Positions 17,975 through 27,431 of a DNA stretch of 55,992 nucleotides are shown piece after piece. Origin of the DNA: Candidatus Binatia bacterium (GTDB lineage: Bacteria > Desulfobacterota > Binatia > HRBIN30); assembly GCA_026415395.1 (NCBI GenBank), contig JAOAHD010000015.1, positions 1-55,992 on the forward strand, in the 5' to 3' direction. The number at the start of each line of letters is the position of its first letter. Position 1 is the first letter of the stretch. The notes under the pieces are model-generated. The model saw nothing but the letters and a program-made list of their open reading frames with translations, ran no database searches and had not been told where the DNA came from. Made by a program: the position numbers and the translations under genes.

Positions 17975-18124
17975 ATGCGGCAGTTCATCTGGGGTGTGAT
18001 TTGCGGGCTTGCCTTTTGGTATGCGTACGAGCGGATTGACCCTCCGGCGGTGTTCGACTACCTGACGCGAGCTACCGAATCCGCGGCCAAGGCCACCTCA
18101 GGCTACGCAGGTGGCCGCCGCTAG
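17975..18124 (+). CDS. Short hypothetical protein, one predicted membrane helix
   Basis: A 49-codon ORF (ATG 17975, TAG 18122-18124) encodes MRQFIWGVICGLAFWYAYER followed by a short amphipathic tail rich in Ala and Thr ending AGGRR. The composition (one hydrophobic helix, then a YERIDPPAVFDYL segment) looks like a genuine small inner-membrane protein, and GAGGGA lies about ten bases upstream of the ATG. The gene sits alone on the plus strand between two minus-strand genes. I do not know a family name; a chance ORF cannot be excluded. Confidence 0.5.
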   Translation: MRQFIWGVICGLAFWYAYERIDPPAVFDYLTRATESAAKATSGYAGGRR

Positions 18125-18149
18125 TTCGTCGGGAACGGGTCTGCTTTCG

Positions 18150-19031
18150 TCAGCCTAGGCTCGCGACAACCACACGTCCGCACCCGGAACGTAGGGCGCG
18201 CTTCAGTCGTGCGCGAGCCTCTTCCGGGGGCAGTTTGCCTGTCCGTTGCATTCGCCTGAGTGCCCGCGCCACACAGCGGCCATACTCGCTGAAGGAAGCC
18301 CAGCGTTCACCGTCCCGCGGCCCCGCACACGGACAGCTCTGCTCCAAAGAACAACCGGTCGGCCCCACTTCGGAGCCTAACGGAGTCCCGGCACACTGGT
18401 CACACGCATCCCCTAACCCATCACCGTCTGCATCCAACTGGTCCGAATTTGCGGCGGCCGGGCAGTTGTCCACGGCCGACGGCACGCCGTCGTGATCCTC
18501 GTCCGGAGTCGTTTCATCAGCCCGGCGCGCGAACAACACGACAACGTAAGTGGACTCTCCTACGCCACCTGAGGATAGGACAATGGAAAATTCCTGCGGT
18601 GCCCCGTCCCCGAATAACCCATTCGAGGCGATCCGCTGACGGTGCCCACTCGTGAGCCGCACGGGCCTTCCGTTCACTGTGACGTCGAGAACCATCGCTT
18701 GGCGTTGCAGGCCTAACCTTTGCCAAAACCCGTTGCCCTTGATGGTTACACCCGGGCCACGTAATTCCAGCGATGTAATGCCGACCACCCCGGCGGCGTC
18801 GAGCCCGATCAACGAGGTAACATCGAAGCTACCCCGCACCGGTTCCGTGTGGCTTGTTGGCGGAACGCACTTTGTGCACGCCACAGTCACGGAGCTGTTC
18901 GGCAGAACATCATAGCGGAGGGCAGCAGCGCCCATTGGCGCTGCCAAAACCCACAGGGTTGCCAGCAGAGACCAGATCCGCCTTCTTTGTGCCGCCAATC
19001 CAGCCCGCCCGAAGCCCACGCCTGACACCAT
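18150..19031 (-). CDS. Exported protein with thrombospondin type-3-like calcium repeats
   Basis: I place the start at ATG 19031, giving 293 residues; the ORF continues upstream to 19439 but that part overlaps ssb in another frame and is unlikely. The N-terminus has a signal peptide (RRRIWSLLATLWVLAAPMGAAA). The middle is a beta-rich domain of unknown type (ITSLELRGPGVTIKGNGFW). After it come Asp-rich TSP3-like repeats (DEDHDGVPSAVDNCP and DADGDGLGDACDQC) and a basic helical tail (RCVARALRRMQRTGKLPPEE). Such TSP3-type proteins with a short Cys-containing tail are common in deltaproteobacterial-type genomes; the role is unknown. Confidence 0.75.
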   Translation of the reverse strand: MVSGVGFGRAGLAAQRRRIWSLLATLWVLAAPMGAAALRYDVLPNSSVTVACTKCVPPTSHTEPVRGSFDVTSLIGLDAAGVVGITSLELRGPGVTIKGNGFWQRLGLQRQAMVLDVTVNGRPVRLTSGHRQRIASNGLFGDGAPQEFSIVLSSGGVGESTYVVVLFARRADETTPDEDHDGVPSAVDNCPAAANSDQLDADGDGLGDACDQCAGTPLGSEVGPTGCSLEQSCPCAGPRDGERWASFSEYGRCVARALRRMQRTGKLPPEEARARLKRALRSGCGRVVVASLG

Positions 19032-19089
19032 CGCTCTCAGAGAACCTCCGGAGGCCTGACCCGAACCGATCCGCGCTACAGAGGGTGCG

Positions 19090-19503
19090 TCAAAATGGGA
19101 TGTCGTCTTCTTCCGGGGGCACTGCCGGCCCTTCGCCCGGTGGAACCAACGGTGTGGCCTCAGCTTGCGGCCGTGCGCCACCTCCGCCCAAGAACCGAAC
19201 GGTTTGGGCAATGACTTCGACCACCTGGCGCTTGATGCCATCCTTGTCATCGTAAGAGCGCGTTTGCAGGCGCCCTTCAACGTAGACCTGCCGGCCTTTC
19301 GCCAGGTACTGGCCGCAAGCTTCCGCCTGTTTGCCCCAGACGACGACGTTGTGCCACTCCGTACGTTCCTGGAGCTGCCCCTGCTGGTCCCGCCACTTCT
19401 CTGTGGTGGCAACGGAAAACCGCGCCACCGCCTGCCCATTGGGGGTGAAGCGTACTTCAGGATCCCGCCCCAAATTTCCGACCAAGATGACTTTGTTCAC
19501 CAC
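19090..19503 (-). CDS. ssb: Single-stranded DNA-binding protein
   Basis: The 137-residue product begins with [20 protein letters not shown], has the OB-fold segment [38 protein letters not shown] and [17 protein letters not shown], and ends in the acidic tip PEEDDIPF that recruits partner proteins. All are diagnostic of bacterial SSB. It starts at GTG 19503. It sits 58 bp upstream of the exported calcium-repeat gene; the two are probably unrelated in function. Confidence 0.97.
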   Translation of the reverse strand: MVNKVILVGNLGRDPEVRFTPNGQAVARFSVATTEKWRDQQGQLQERTEWHNVVVWGKQAEACGQYLAKGRQVYVEGRLQTRSYDDKDGIKRQVVEVIAQTVRFLGGGGARPQAEATPLVPPGEGPAVPPEEDDIPF

Positions 19504-19574
19504 AATAATTGATTTTTTACCAGAAAATTCGTCAAGGTGTCAATTCACGGAAAGCCTCGCCCCGCGCTGGGGAG

Positions 19575-19611
19575 AAAAAAGGCCGGGCCCCCGGATGGAG
19601 AGGGCCCAGCC
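19575..19611 (-). terminator. Rho-independent terminator of the porin-glnB-amtB operon
   Basis: On the minus strand GGCTGGGCCC pairs with GGGCCCGGCC (ten base pairs with one G-T) around an 11-base loop, followed immediately by six T. It lies 45-80 bases after the amtB stop, in the right orientation. Confidence 0.85.
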
Positions 19612-19655
19612 TGCGCGATGGTAACCAAAGTAAACCCGTGCCTCCTCGGCCGTCG

Positions 19656-21149
19656 TCACGCCCCTTCTGCCGTGGCCGGAGCGGCCGCCCAAACAGGCTG
19701 ACCAGCTCCGCGGCGCGGACCACCCCCACTGGTCACCAGGCCACTCCCAACGTTCGCCAACTGAAAGTCTGGGTATGCGGTCATTCCGTGCTCCACCAGG
19801 TCCAAGCCCTCGATTTCCTCATGCTCGGGAACCCGGAGACCCATCACGGCTTTGATCGCAGCCCACGCGAGCAGGGACACAACAAACGTATATGCTCCCA
19901 CGGCGATCACACCCACGAGCTGCGCCCAAAGCTGGCCAAAGCCACCACCAAAGAACAAGCCGTTCGCTGGCCCAGTCACAGGAGCGGCGCTCGAGTCCGC
20001 AAACAAGCCCACCGCCAGAGTACCGAATACTCCGCAGACCAGATGCACCGATAGAGCCCCCACCGGATCGTCAATACCCCAGCGATCAAACGCCAGCACA
20101 GAGACAACCACCAACGCGCCGGCAATCAGGCCAATGATCAACGAGCTGCCGACACTCACCCAAGCGCACGGGGCAGTGATGGCGACGAGACCGGCCAGGC
20201 AACCATTGAGAATCATCGACAAATCGGGTTTGCCGAGGAGTATGATGGCGGTGAGCAACGCACTCATCGAGGCCGCAGCCGCCGCCGTGTTGGTCGTCAC
20301 CGCAATGTGCGAGATCGCCTTGGCATCCAACGCCATCGTGCTTCCTGGATTGAAACCAAACCAGCCGAGCCACAACACAAACACACCGATCGTGGCTGAG
20401 GTCATGTTATGACCGGGGATGGGGTGGACGCGCCCGTCTCGCCCATATTTGCCAAGACGCGGCCCAAGCAACAACACACCCGCCAGTGCCGCCCAGCCCC
20501 CCACGGAGTGCACCACGGTAGAGCCCGCAAAATCCCACATCCCATAACTCGCCAACCAGCCACCGCCCCAGATCCAATGGCCCGTGACTGGATACAGTAA
20601 GCCCGCCATGACGAAGGAGAACACCACGAATGAGAGAAACTTGATGCGTTCCGCCACGGCGCCGGAGACGATCGTTGCCGCTGTACCGGCAAACACAAGC
20701 TGGAAGAAAAACTTCGCAAGGAGAGGCACTGTGGCCCAGGAAATTGCCTGATACGCGCCCTGATAAGCATCGCCCGTGGCTGGGCTATTGTCCGGCCCGC
20801 TCAAGAAGAACAAGCCCTCGGTCCCGAACAACGGGTTGCCGTTGCCAAACATCAAGCCCCAACCAACCACGAGGAAGGCGAGCGAGGAGACCCCAAACAC
20901 GATGAAGTTCTTTGCCAAGATATTGACCGTGTTTTTGGCACGACATAACCCGCTTTCCACCATCGCGAAGCCGAGGTTCATGAAGAACACGAGCATGGCC
21001 GCCACCAGCGTCCACATCGTGTCCATCATGACCTTCGGGTCAGCAAACGGGTTCGCGTCTTCTGCGCCTGCCCGGCCGGCGCAAAACAAGAGCGCCACTG
21101 CCATCATGTAGCCCACCGAATGTGCAGCCGAGAAACGGTTCTTGCGCAT
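19656..21149 (-). CDS. amtB: Ammonium transporter AmtB
   Basis: AmtB conducts ammonium/ammonia across the inner membrane and is gated by the adjacent PII protein. The product has a signal peptide, then about eleven membrane helices, with family signatures DFAGSTVVHSVGGWAAL, HNMTSATIGVFVLWLGWFGFNPGS and DPVGALSVHLVCG, and the C-terminal EHEEIEGLDLVEHGMTAYPD tail that contacts PII. I start at ATG 21149 (MRKNRFSAAHS), giving 497 residues; the ORF to 21356 overlaps glnB in another frame. The gene is last of three (porin, glnB, amtB) and is followed by a strong terminator. Confidence 0.96.
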   Translation of the reverse strand: MRKNRFSAAHSVGYMMAVALLFCAGRAGAEDANPFADPKVMMDTMWTLVAAMLVFFMNLGFAMVESGLCRAKNTVNILAKNFIVFGVSSLAFLVVGWGLMFGNGNPLFGTEGLFFLSGPDNSPATGDAYQGAYQAISWATVPLLAKFFFQLVFAGTAATIVSGAVAERIKFLSFVVFSFVMAGLLYPVTGHWIWGGGWLASYGMWDFAGSTVVHSVGGWAALAGVLLLGPRLGKYGRDGRVHPIPGHNMTSATIGVFVLWLGWFGFNPGSTMALDAKAISHIAVTTNTAAAAASMSALLTAIILLGKPDLSMILNGCLAGLVAITAPCAWVSVGSSLIIGLIAGALVVVSVLAFDRWGIDDPVGALSVHLVCGVFGTLAVGLFADSSAAPVTGPANGLFFGGGFGQLWAQLVGVIAVGAYTFVVSLLAWAAIKAVMGLRVPEHEEIEGLDLVEHGMTAYPDFQLANVGSGLVTSGGGPRRGAGQPVWAAAPATAEGA

Positions 21150-21168
21150 GACTGGCCTCCTCAGACTG

Positions 21169-22838
<1,670 letters not shown>

Positions 22839-23309
22839 TTCGCTTAACCTCCCCTCTAAGATTTTGCCCCAATACGCAGGGCGTTTTTAGAGTCAGCAAC
22901 CGCGATGCCACCTGCGTCCGCTGCACACAAAGCTGGCGTCGACGTGTGACTACCTGTGCGTTGCCCCGCAAACGGAGAGAAGCTGCCAGCTTTAGCGGCA
23001 ACTGCCCAACTTACGGGCAACGCGAAGCGCATCACCTCTGGCCAAGCTCGCCACCTTACGCCCCTCGGCGCCGAGGATCGCTTTGCCTTTTTGAGAAAGG
23101 CTGCCACCGCGGAAACACGCTAAACGGGCAAATACCTCCCGCAAGGCGTGCACTAAGTGGACATGCTCGCCCAGTGGGCGTGCAGTGACCTCAACCGTGC
23201 ATGGGCTCAGACGTTGCGCGGCCTTTGCTCACGGCTTCTCTTCCACCACGGGTTGGCGAAAGCCGACGCCAGCTTGCGCCAATCGCAAAGATCCACTCGT
23301 TCGCCCCAC
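22839..23309. other. Intergenic region with the sigma54 promoter of the porin-glnB-amtB operon
   Basis: About 470 bases between the MaoC gene and the porin gene, both leftward. Apart from the sigma54 promoter at 22895-22910 I see no gene; the short ORFs here overlap the promoter and lack family features. An NtrC-type enhancer might lie within it, but I could not recognise one. Confidence 0.5.
22895..22910 (-). promoter_or_regulatory. Predicted sigma54 (RpoN) promoter
   Basis: The minus strand reads TGGCATCGCGGTTGCT, matching the sigma54 consensus TGGCAC-N5-TTGCW with the correct -24/-12 spacing; the sixth base (T for C) and the seventh (C for the usual G) deviate. Transcription would start about 45 bases before the porin ATG. 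Sigma54 control of PII-amtB operons is well established in proteobacteria, which supports the call. Confidence 0.75.
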
Positions 23310-23783
23310 TTACCTCTTTGTTTGTGGTCGCTTGGGCACGAGCACCCGGCGCCGAAGCGTGAGGACAAGTTCGCCGCGCTGATTGCGCGCACGCGTTTCC
23401 ACGTAAATCACCCCGCGATCAGGCTTGGAGCGGGATTCGGTTTTATCGAGAATTTCGCTTTCCGCGTAAATCGTATCGCCGTGGAATGTAGGCGCGAGGT
23501 GTTTGATCGACTCGTACTCCAGGTTGGCAATGGCCGTCTGGCTGATGTCGCGAACACTCATGCCCACAGCGATGGCGAACACGAGTGTTCCGTTCACCAG
23601 GCACCGGCCGTGTTGCGACTGGCTGGCAAAGTGTTCATCGAAGTGCAGGGGATTAGTGTTCATCGTGAGCAACGTGAACCAGGTGTCGTCGAAGTCGCGA
23701 ATTGTCCTTCCTGGCCAGTGGCGAATGACCTCCCCCACGGTAAAGTCCTCGAAGAATCGTCCTTGCGGCACGAATTCTTGCAT
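23310..23783 (-). CDS. MaoC-like (R)-specific enoyl-CoA hydratase family protein
   Basis: The 157-residue hot-dog-fold product has the MaoC features: FEDFTVGEVIRHWPGRTI at the start, the hydratase motif in MNTNPLHFDEHFAS (Asp-His pair replaced here by Asn...His with NPLHFD conserved), and FHGDTIYAESEILDK. It most resembles the itaconyl/mesaconyl-CoA hydratase-like group. It hydrates a trans-2-enoyl-CoA, acting in the cytoplasm. It precedes the LOG gene's stop side by 22 bp but shares no obvious pathway with it; the SDR at 16.7 kb would be a natural partner in beta-oxidation, though not in the same operon. Confidence 0.85.
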   Translation of the reverse strand: MQEFVPQGRFFEDFTVGEVIRHWPGRTIRDFDDTWFTLLTMNTNPLHFDEHFASQSQHGRCLVNGTLVFAIAVGMSVRDISQTAIANLEYESIKHLAPTFHGDTIYAESEILDKTESRSKPDRGVIYVETRARNQRGELVLTLRRRVLVPKRPQTKR

Positions 23784-23805
23784 GGCTCTTTACACCTCCC
23801 GACTT

Positions 23806-24777
23806 TCAAGCTTGCGGCGCAGCGTTGATCGCATTCAAGAGTTCTCGCAAGCGCCCGTAATGCAAGCGGTCGAAGTGAAACACCAGTCGCGGCAGTGCGG
23901 CCAGATCGGGTTCGTCCTGCTCCGCGGGCAGCGGCCCTCGCTGTTCAATCCGCCCCCGCACAACGATGTCAGCGAACGAGCGATTCAGTTCCTCTACGTA
24001 GGAGGGCGGCAGCGGGCGCTGCAGGCGAATCACGAGCAACTCGCGTACATAGCGGATCGAGTGGAAGACGACGTAAAAGCGCAAAATCTCATCGACCGCC
24101 TCGTCGACACTGTCCGTCACCCGGAAGAGTGCAAAGTCCGTGCGGTCGATCATGCCGCGACGGAGCATGTGCTCTTCGACGTAGCGGCGCCAGGTGCTCC
24201 AGTACGTGCCCCGCGGGCGATCGAGGAACACAAGGGGTACCGGTCGGGTCTTCCCGGTTTGCAGCAGGGTTAGGGTCTCGAATGCTTCGTCGTGGGTGCC
24301 GAATCCCCCCGGGAATAGAACAACGGCATCCGCTTCCTTCAGGAAGAACAACTTGCGGGTGAAAAAGTACCGGAACGACATCAGCTTCGGGTCGCCACTA
24401 ATGATGGAGTTCGCCTGCTGCTCGTGCGGCAAGCGAATGTTCACGCCAAAGCTGCGCTCGCGCCCCGCGCCGCGCTGGCAAGCCTCCATGATCCCACCAC
24501 CGGCACCGGTGATGACCATGTATCCACAGTCGGCAATCCGCCGCGCAAACTCTTCCGCCAAGCGAAACACGGGGTCACCGGCTTTGACCCTTGCGGAACC
24601 GAAGGTGCTGACCTTCTTGATGTGGCGGTACGGAGCAAAAAGCTTGAACCCCTCGCGCATCTCGCGCAAGGCGCCCGCCGCAATTTTCAGGTCGGGAATG
24701 CTGGCTTTATCCTCCGCCAGTTGCTCCACAGTGGTTCGCAACTGACGGATTAAATCTTCCGCAGTGATGCGCGCCAT
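23806..24777 (-). CDS. LOG family protein (lysine-decarboxylase-like Rossmann fold) with long C-terminal extension
   Basis: The protein contains the LOG/TIGR00730-like core: VSTFGSARVKAGDPVFRLAEE, VITGAGGGIMEACQRGA and the PGGxGTxxE motif as LFPGGFGTHDEAFE. LOG enzymes release cytokinin-type bases from nucleotide 5'-monophosphates, or are pyrimidine/purine nucleotide nucleosidases (PpnN). Here the 323 residues (from ATG 24777) exceed the usual ~200; the extra C-terminal ~110 residues (about 215-323) are unlike standard LOG and resemble the longer PpnN-style variants. I start at MARITAEDLIRQLR; the ORF to 24834 adds unconserved residues. Confidence 0.82.
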   Translation of the reverse strand: MARITAEDLIRQLRTTVEQLAEDKASIPDLKIAAGALREMREGFKLFAPYRHIKKVSTFGSARVKAGDPVFRLAEEFARRIADCGYMVITGAGGGIMEACQRGAGRERSFGVNIRLPHEQQANSIISGDPKLMSFRYFFTRKLFFLKEADAVVLFPGGFGTHDEAFETLTLLQTGKTRPVPLVFLDRPRGTYWSTWRRYVEEHMLRRGMIDRTDFALFRVTDSVDEAVDEILRFYVVFHSIRYVRELLVIRLQRPLPPSYVEELNRSFADIVVRGRIEQRGPLPAEQDEPDLAALPRLVFHFDRLHYGRLRELLNAINAAPQA

Positions 24778-24954
24778 GGCAGAGCTCTGCCATAACGGCA
24801 AGGAGCCCGCCATACAACGCAATCTTTCCGCCAAGGGCTGCGAGGCGTGCGACTGAATCCTCTCTGGTTGCCTGGTCGTGGGATCCGGCCCGCGCAGAGC
24901 GCACGGGGCTGGTTTACAGCGCGAGAATCCCCGTCGAGGTGCAGCCTCCCGGTT

Positions 24955-27069
24955 TCATTGCAAGCACGCCTCAAAGTAGCGACGGGTCTCCGCATCCTCG
25001 AACCACAAGTACACCCCATAGATCCCACGCGTGAGGAGAATGCGGTAACCCTGTAACAGCGCAGAGCGGAGCTGGTCGAGTGCAGGTTGATTCCGCCGCC
25101 GTGCCAAGCTCAGGCTACGGCTCAAACCAGTTTCGTGGACATGGTTTAAATCCACGCTCCAGCCTCCGCTACGAAATTTTACGTCGCCCAGCCACAAGAC
25201 ACCGACCCAGTCGAAGTCGAAGCCACGGACAGCATAGGGGCAACCCACCTCACACAATGGGTCTTCGTGAATCGGAGAGCCCGGTGGCCCCTGAACAAAC
25301 CACGTGTAATCGCGCGTGGCCTGCGGTACGTAATTCCAAATCTTCGTCCAAACGTGCCGTCTCCCTGCGCGCTCATACGGGATGACAAAATCCTGCTGGT
25401 GAGGCGGCAGGCGATGCGGATGCGGGTTGTCGCGTGTTTTCCATTCCCGCGCGTAGCTAGCCAGCAAGCGAACCGAGCGGTGGTGTTGTTGTCGCGTTCG
25501 AAGCGCTTCTTCCATTTCCGCCGGGTCATCGAACACGCGGAAATCCAAGGCTAGACGCCAGCGAGAAGCTAGACGCCGCGCCTCAGCCGGATCGCCTCCC
25601 CTAAGCACCAATTCGAGCCAATCGACATAGTCCTTCGATCCACCACAGCGGAACTGCGCGTCTTCCAAACTCAGGCGAGTTACCGAGGCTCCGAGTTCTC
25701 TCGCCCACCGTTCCAGGTCGGGAATCGAGGTATTCTCCCGGTCACGGAACCCTTGTGAGGGATCCAAAAGAAAGATGGCCACCTTCGAACAGCGAATGAT
25801 GTGATATCCGAGCGGACCCAGGGTTGGGGCGAATCCGAATTGCCCGCGCCCAGCGACCTGCTCGGGGTTGATGAGCGCGTGCGCTTCGTCAACGATGGAC
25901 ACGGCGTACTGCTCATCGCGTGCGCCGTCTTGAAAAGGCACCCCTAAATTGCGCAGATGCTCCAGGTTTTCTCGCCATTTTTCCGCCGATTTTAAAAACC
26001 CTTCGCCGTACCGCCGGCGCTGCCGCCCCACTTCAGTCGTCGAGAGAGGCACAAAGCTGCTCGCAGCTTTCACCACTCCTGAAGCTGCGCTCACTCCGGT
26101 CGCCCGCCGCAACAGAGCACGCCAATTCGTCGTTTGGCTCGTCGAGGTAGTCACTAAAACTACTTCACCTTCCCGCCAACGTTCTTGCAAAAACGTGGCC
26201 CACAGCTTTGCTGCAATGACTGACTTCCCCGACCCGGGCGGGCCCTCGATGATGATCACCCGCTTTGTCCCCGGCCTGTTGCCAGTGATCAGAGCTTCTT
26301 GCACCACGGCGCGCGTGCGGATGAAGGCATACTGTTGTTTGTCCAACAACACGAGCGGAGCGGCGTTGGCGCTCAGGAGCTGTTCCGCCATGGCAGCTAC
26401 AAAAGACCGCACCTGACGATATGTCCCCTGGACAAAGTCAATCGCAAACTGTTCGGAAGGAGTCGTCAGCATTCCGCGCAAAAAACCAACGAATTCCGAG
26501 GCGCGCGGGTACGGAGCCACCGCAAAGCATGGAAACTCACGCACCAACCTATCGTTCGGGGCGCTCTGGTAGATCGGATTGACGTAATCCTCCTCGGTGA
26601 AGAGAACGCAGCCGGAGACGGATGCCTCATACTGTTGAACTGCGGAGTGAAAAGAGCGGCAGTACTCCACGTAGCCTCGAACTTGCTCGGACGGGTGTAG
26701 GCAAAGGTTCCCTCGATGCAGCACGAGCCCGGGCGCAGGCCCTGGTCGGTCGCCCCAGGTTGACCAATCCTTTAACTCGACAATAACCGCCTGCGGCGTT
26801 TCACGCTTCCCCAGTAGAACAGCATCGCACCAAGCCGAAGCTGCAGGCAATCGATACTCGAGCGTGACCGCAGTTGTCCCAGGGAAGAACACATGTATCC
26901 CGCCGAGCTCTGGTTCCCCACGTAGGATCCCAGCGAGTTTCGGGAGCGACTGCTCCCAAGCCCGACGTTCCTCGGGGCCCTCCCTCCCAGTGCGCTCTTG
27001 CAGCTCGCTCACAAGGCTGGGCAAGTCGCGCTGGACTTTTTCGCAGAATTCCATCACCGAAAACAGCAT
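24955..27069 (-). CDS. DUF2075-type P-loop protein with N-terminal nuclease-like domain, putative helicase
   Basis: The 704-residue product has an N-terminal region with a PD-(D/E)xK-like pattern (CDAVLLG, then AVIVELKDW with the E-x-K pair, about residues 80-105) and a C-terminal DUF2075/superfamily-1 ATPase: Walker A GPPGSGKSVIA near residue 275, TTSTSQTTNWRALLRR, Walker B SIVDEAHAL near 390, FLLDPSQGFRDREN, and the late motifs CPYAVRGFDFDWVGVLW and LLTRGIYGVYLWF. DUF2075 proteins are found in standalone and phage-defence settings and in schlafen-like families. No cognate methylase or partner is adjacent: the neighbours are a LOG protein and a plus-strand glycosidase. Its frame is fully intact. 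Function (defence, DNA repair or RNA processing) cannot be fixed from sequence. Confidence 0.85.
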   Translation of the reverse strand: MLFSVMEFCEKVQRDLPSLVSELQERTGREGPEERRAWEQSLPKLAGILRGEPELGGIHVFFPGTTAVTLEYRLPAASAWCDAVLLGKRETPQAVIVELKDWSTWGDRPGPAPGLVLHRGNLCLHPSEQVRGYVEYCRSFHSAVQQYEASVSGCVLFTEEDYVNPIYQSAPNDRLVREFPCFAVAPYPRASEFVGFLRGMLTTPSEQFAIDFVQGTYRQVRSFVAAMAEQLLSANAAPLVLLDKQQYAFIRTRAVVQEALITGNRPGTKRVIIIEGPPGSGKSVIAAKLWATFLQERWREGEVVLVTTSTSQTTNWRALLRRATGVSAASGVVKAASSFVPLSTTEVGRQRRRYGEGFLKSAEKWRENLEHLRNLGVPFQDGARDEQYAVSIVDEAHALINPEQVAGRGQFGFAPTLGPLGYHIIRCSKVAIFLLDPSQGFRDRENTSIPDLERWARELGASVTRLSLEDAQFRCGGSKDYVDWLELVLRGGDPAEARRLASRWRLALDFRVFDDPAEMEEALRTRQQHHRSVRLLASYAREWKTRDNPHPHRLPPHQQDFVIPYERAGRRHVWTKIWNYVPQATRDYTWFVQGPPGSPIHEDPLCEVGCPYAVRGFDFDWVGVLWLGDVKFRSGGWSVDLNHVHETGLSRSLSLARRRNQPALDQLRSALLQGYRILLTRGIYGVYLWFEDAETRRYFEACLQ

Positions 27070-27431
27070 TTCGCTCCCCCCTCCCCATCTTTCGAACTAA
27101 CCTGGAGATCCCTCTCCGCTGGGTCCTGCACCACTCCAGTATAGCCAGCAAGCAAAACATGCAATTTCCGGGCGCGCAGCCATTTCTCCCTAAGCGAGCG
27201 AAGACACTGTCCTTCCTCGCTACTGCCTGAGAATACCTACCGGCACCAGTGCTTTTGGCCCGGCACACCGGTCGCGGTTATCGGTCAACATGATGCGGCC
27301 TAGCGTCGCACGGGTCCCGATATTGCGACCGAAGCCAATAAACACAGCGTCCTCATCTCACCTCCGTTGGGCATCGCGCGAACGAGAGGATTTCCATTGA
27401 TGGGAAGGGCGTGCTAGCGGCTGAGTGAGTC
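27070..27431. other. Intergenic region between divergent DUF2075 and glycosidase-like genes
   Basis: About 360 bases between two divergently oriented genes, so promoters for both should be here. I see no RNA gene, repeat or convincing promoter box. Confidence 0.4.

Noticed and set aside
19032-19439. N-terminal extension of the calcium-repeat protein
   Set aside because: It overlaps ssb in another frame and ends just before a real signal peptide.
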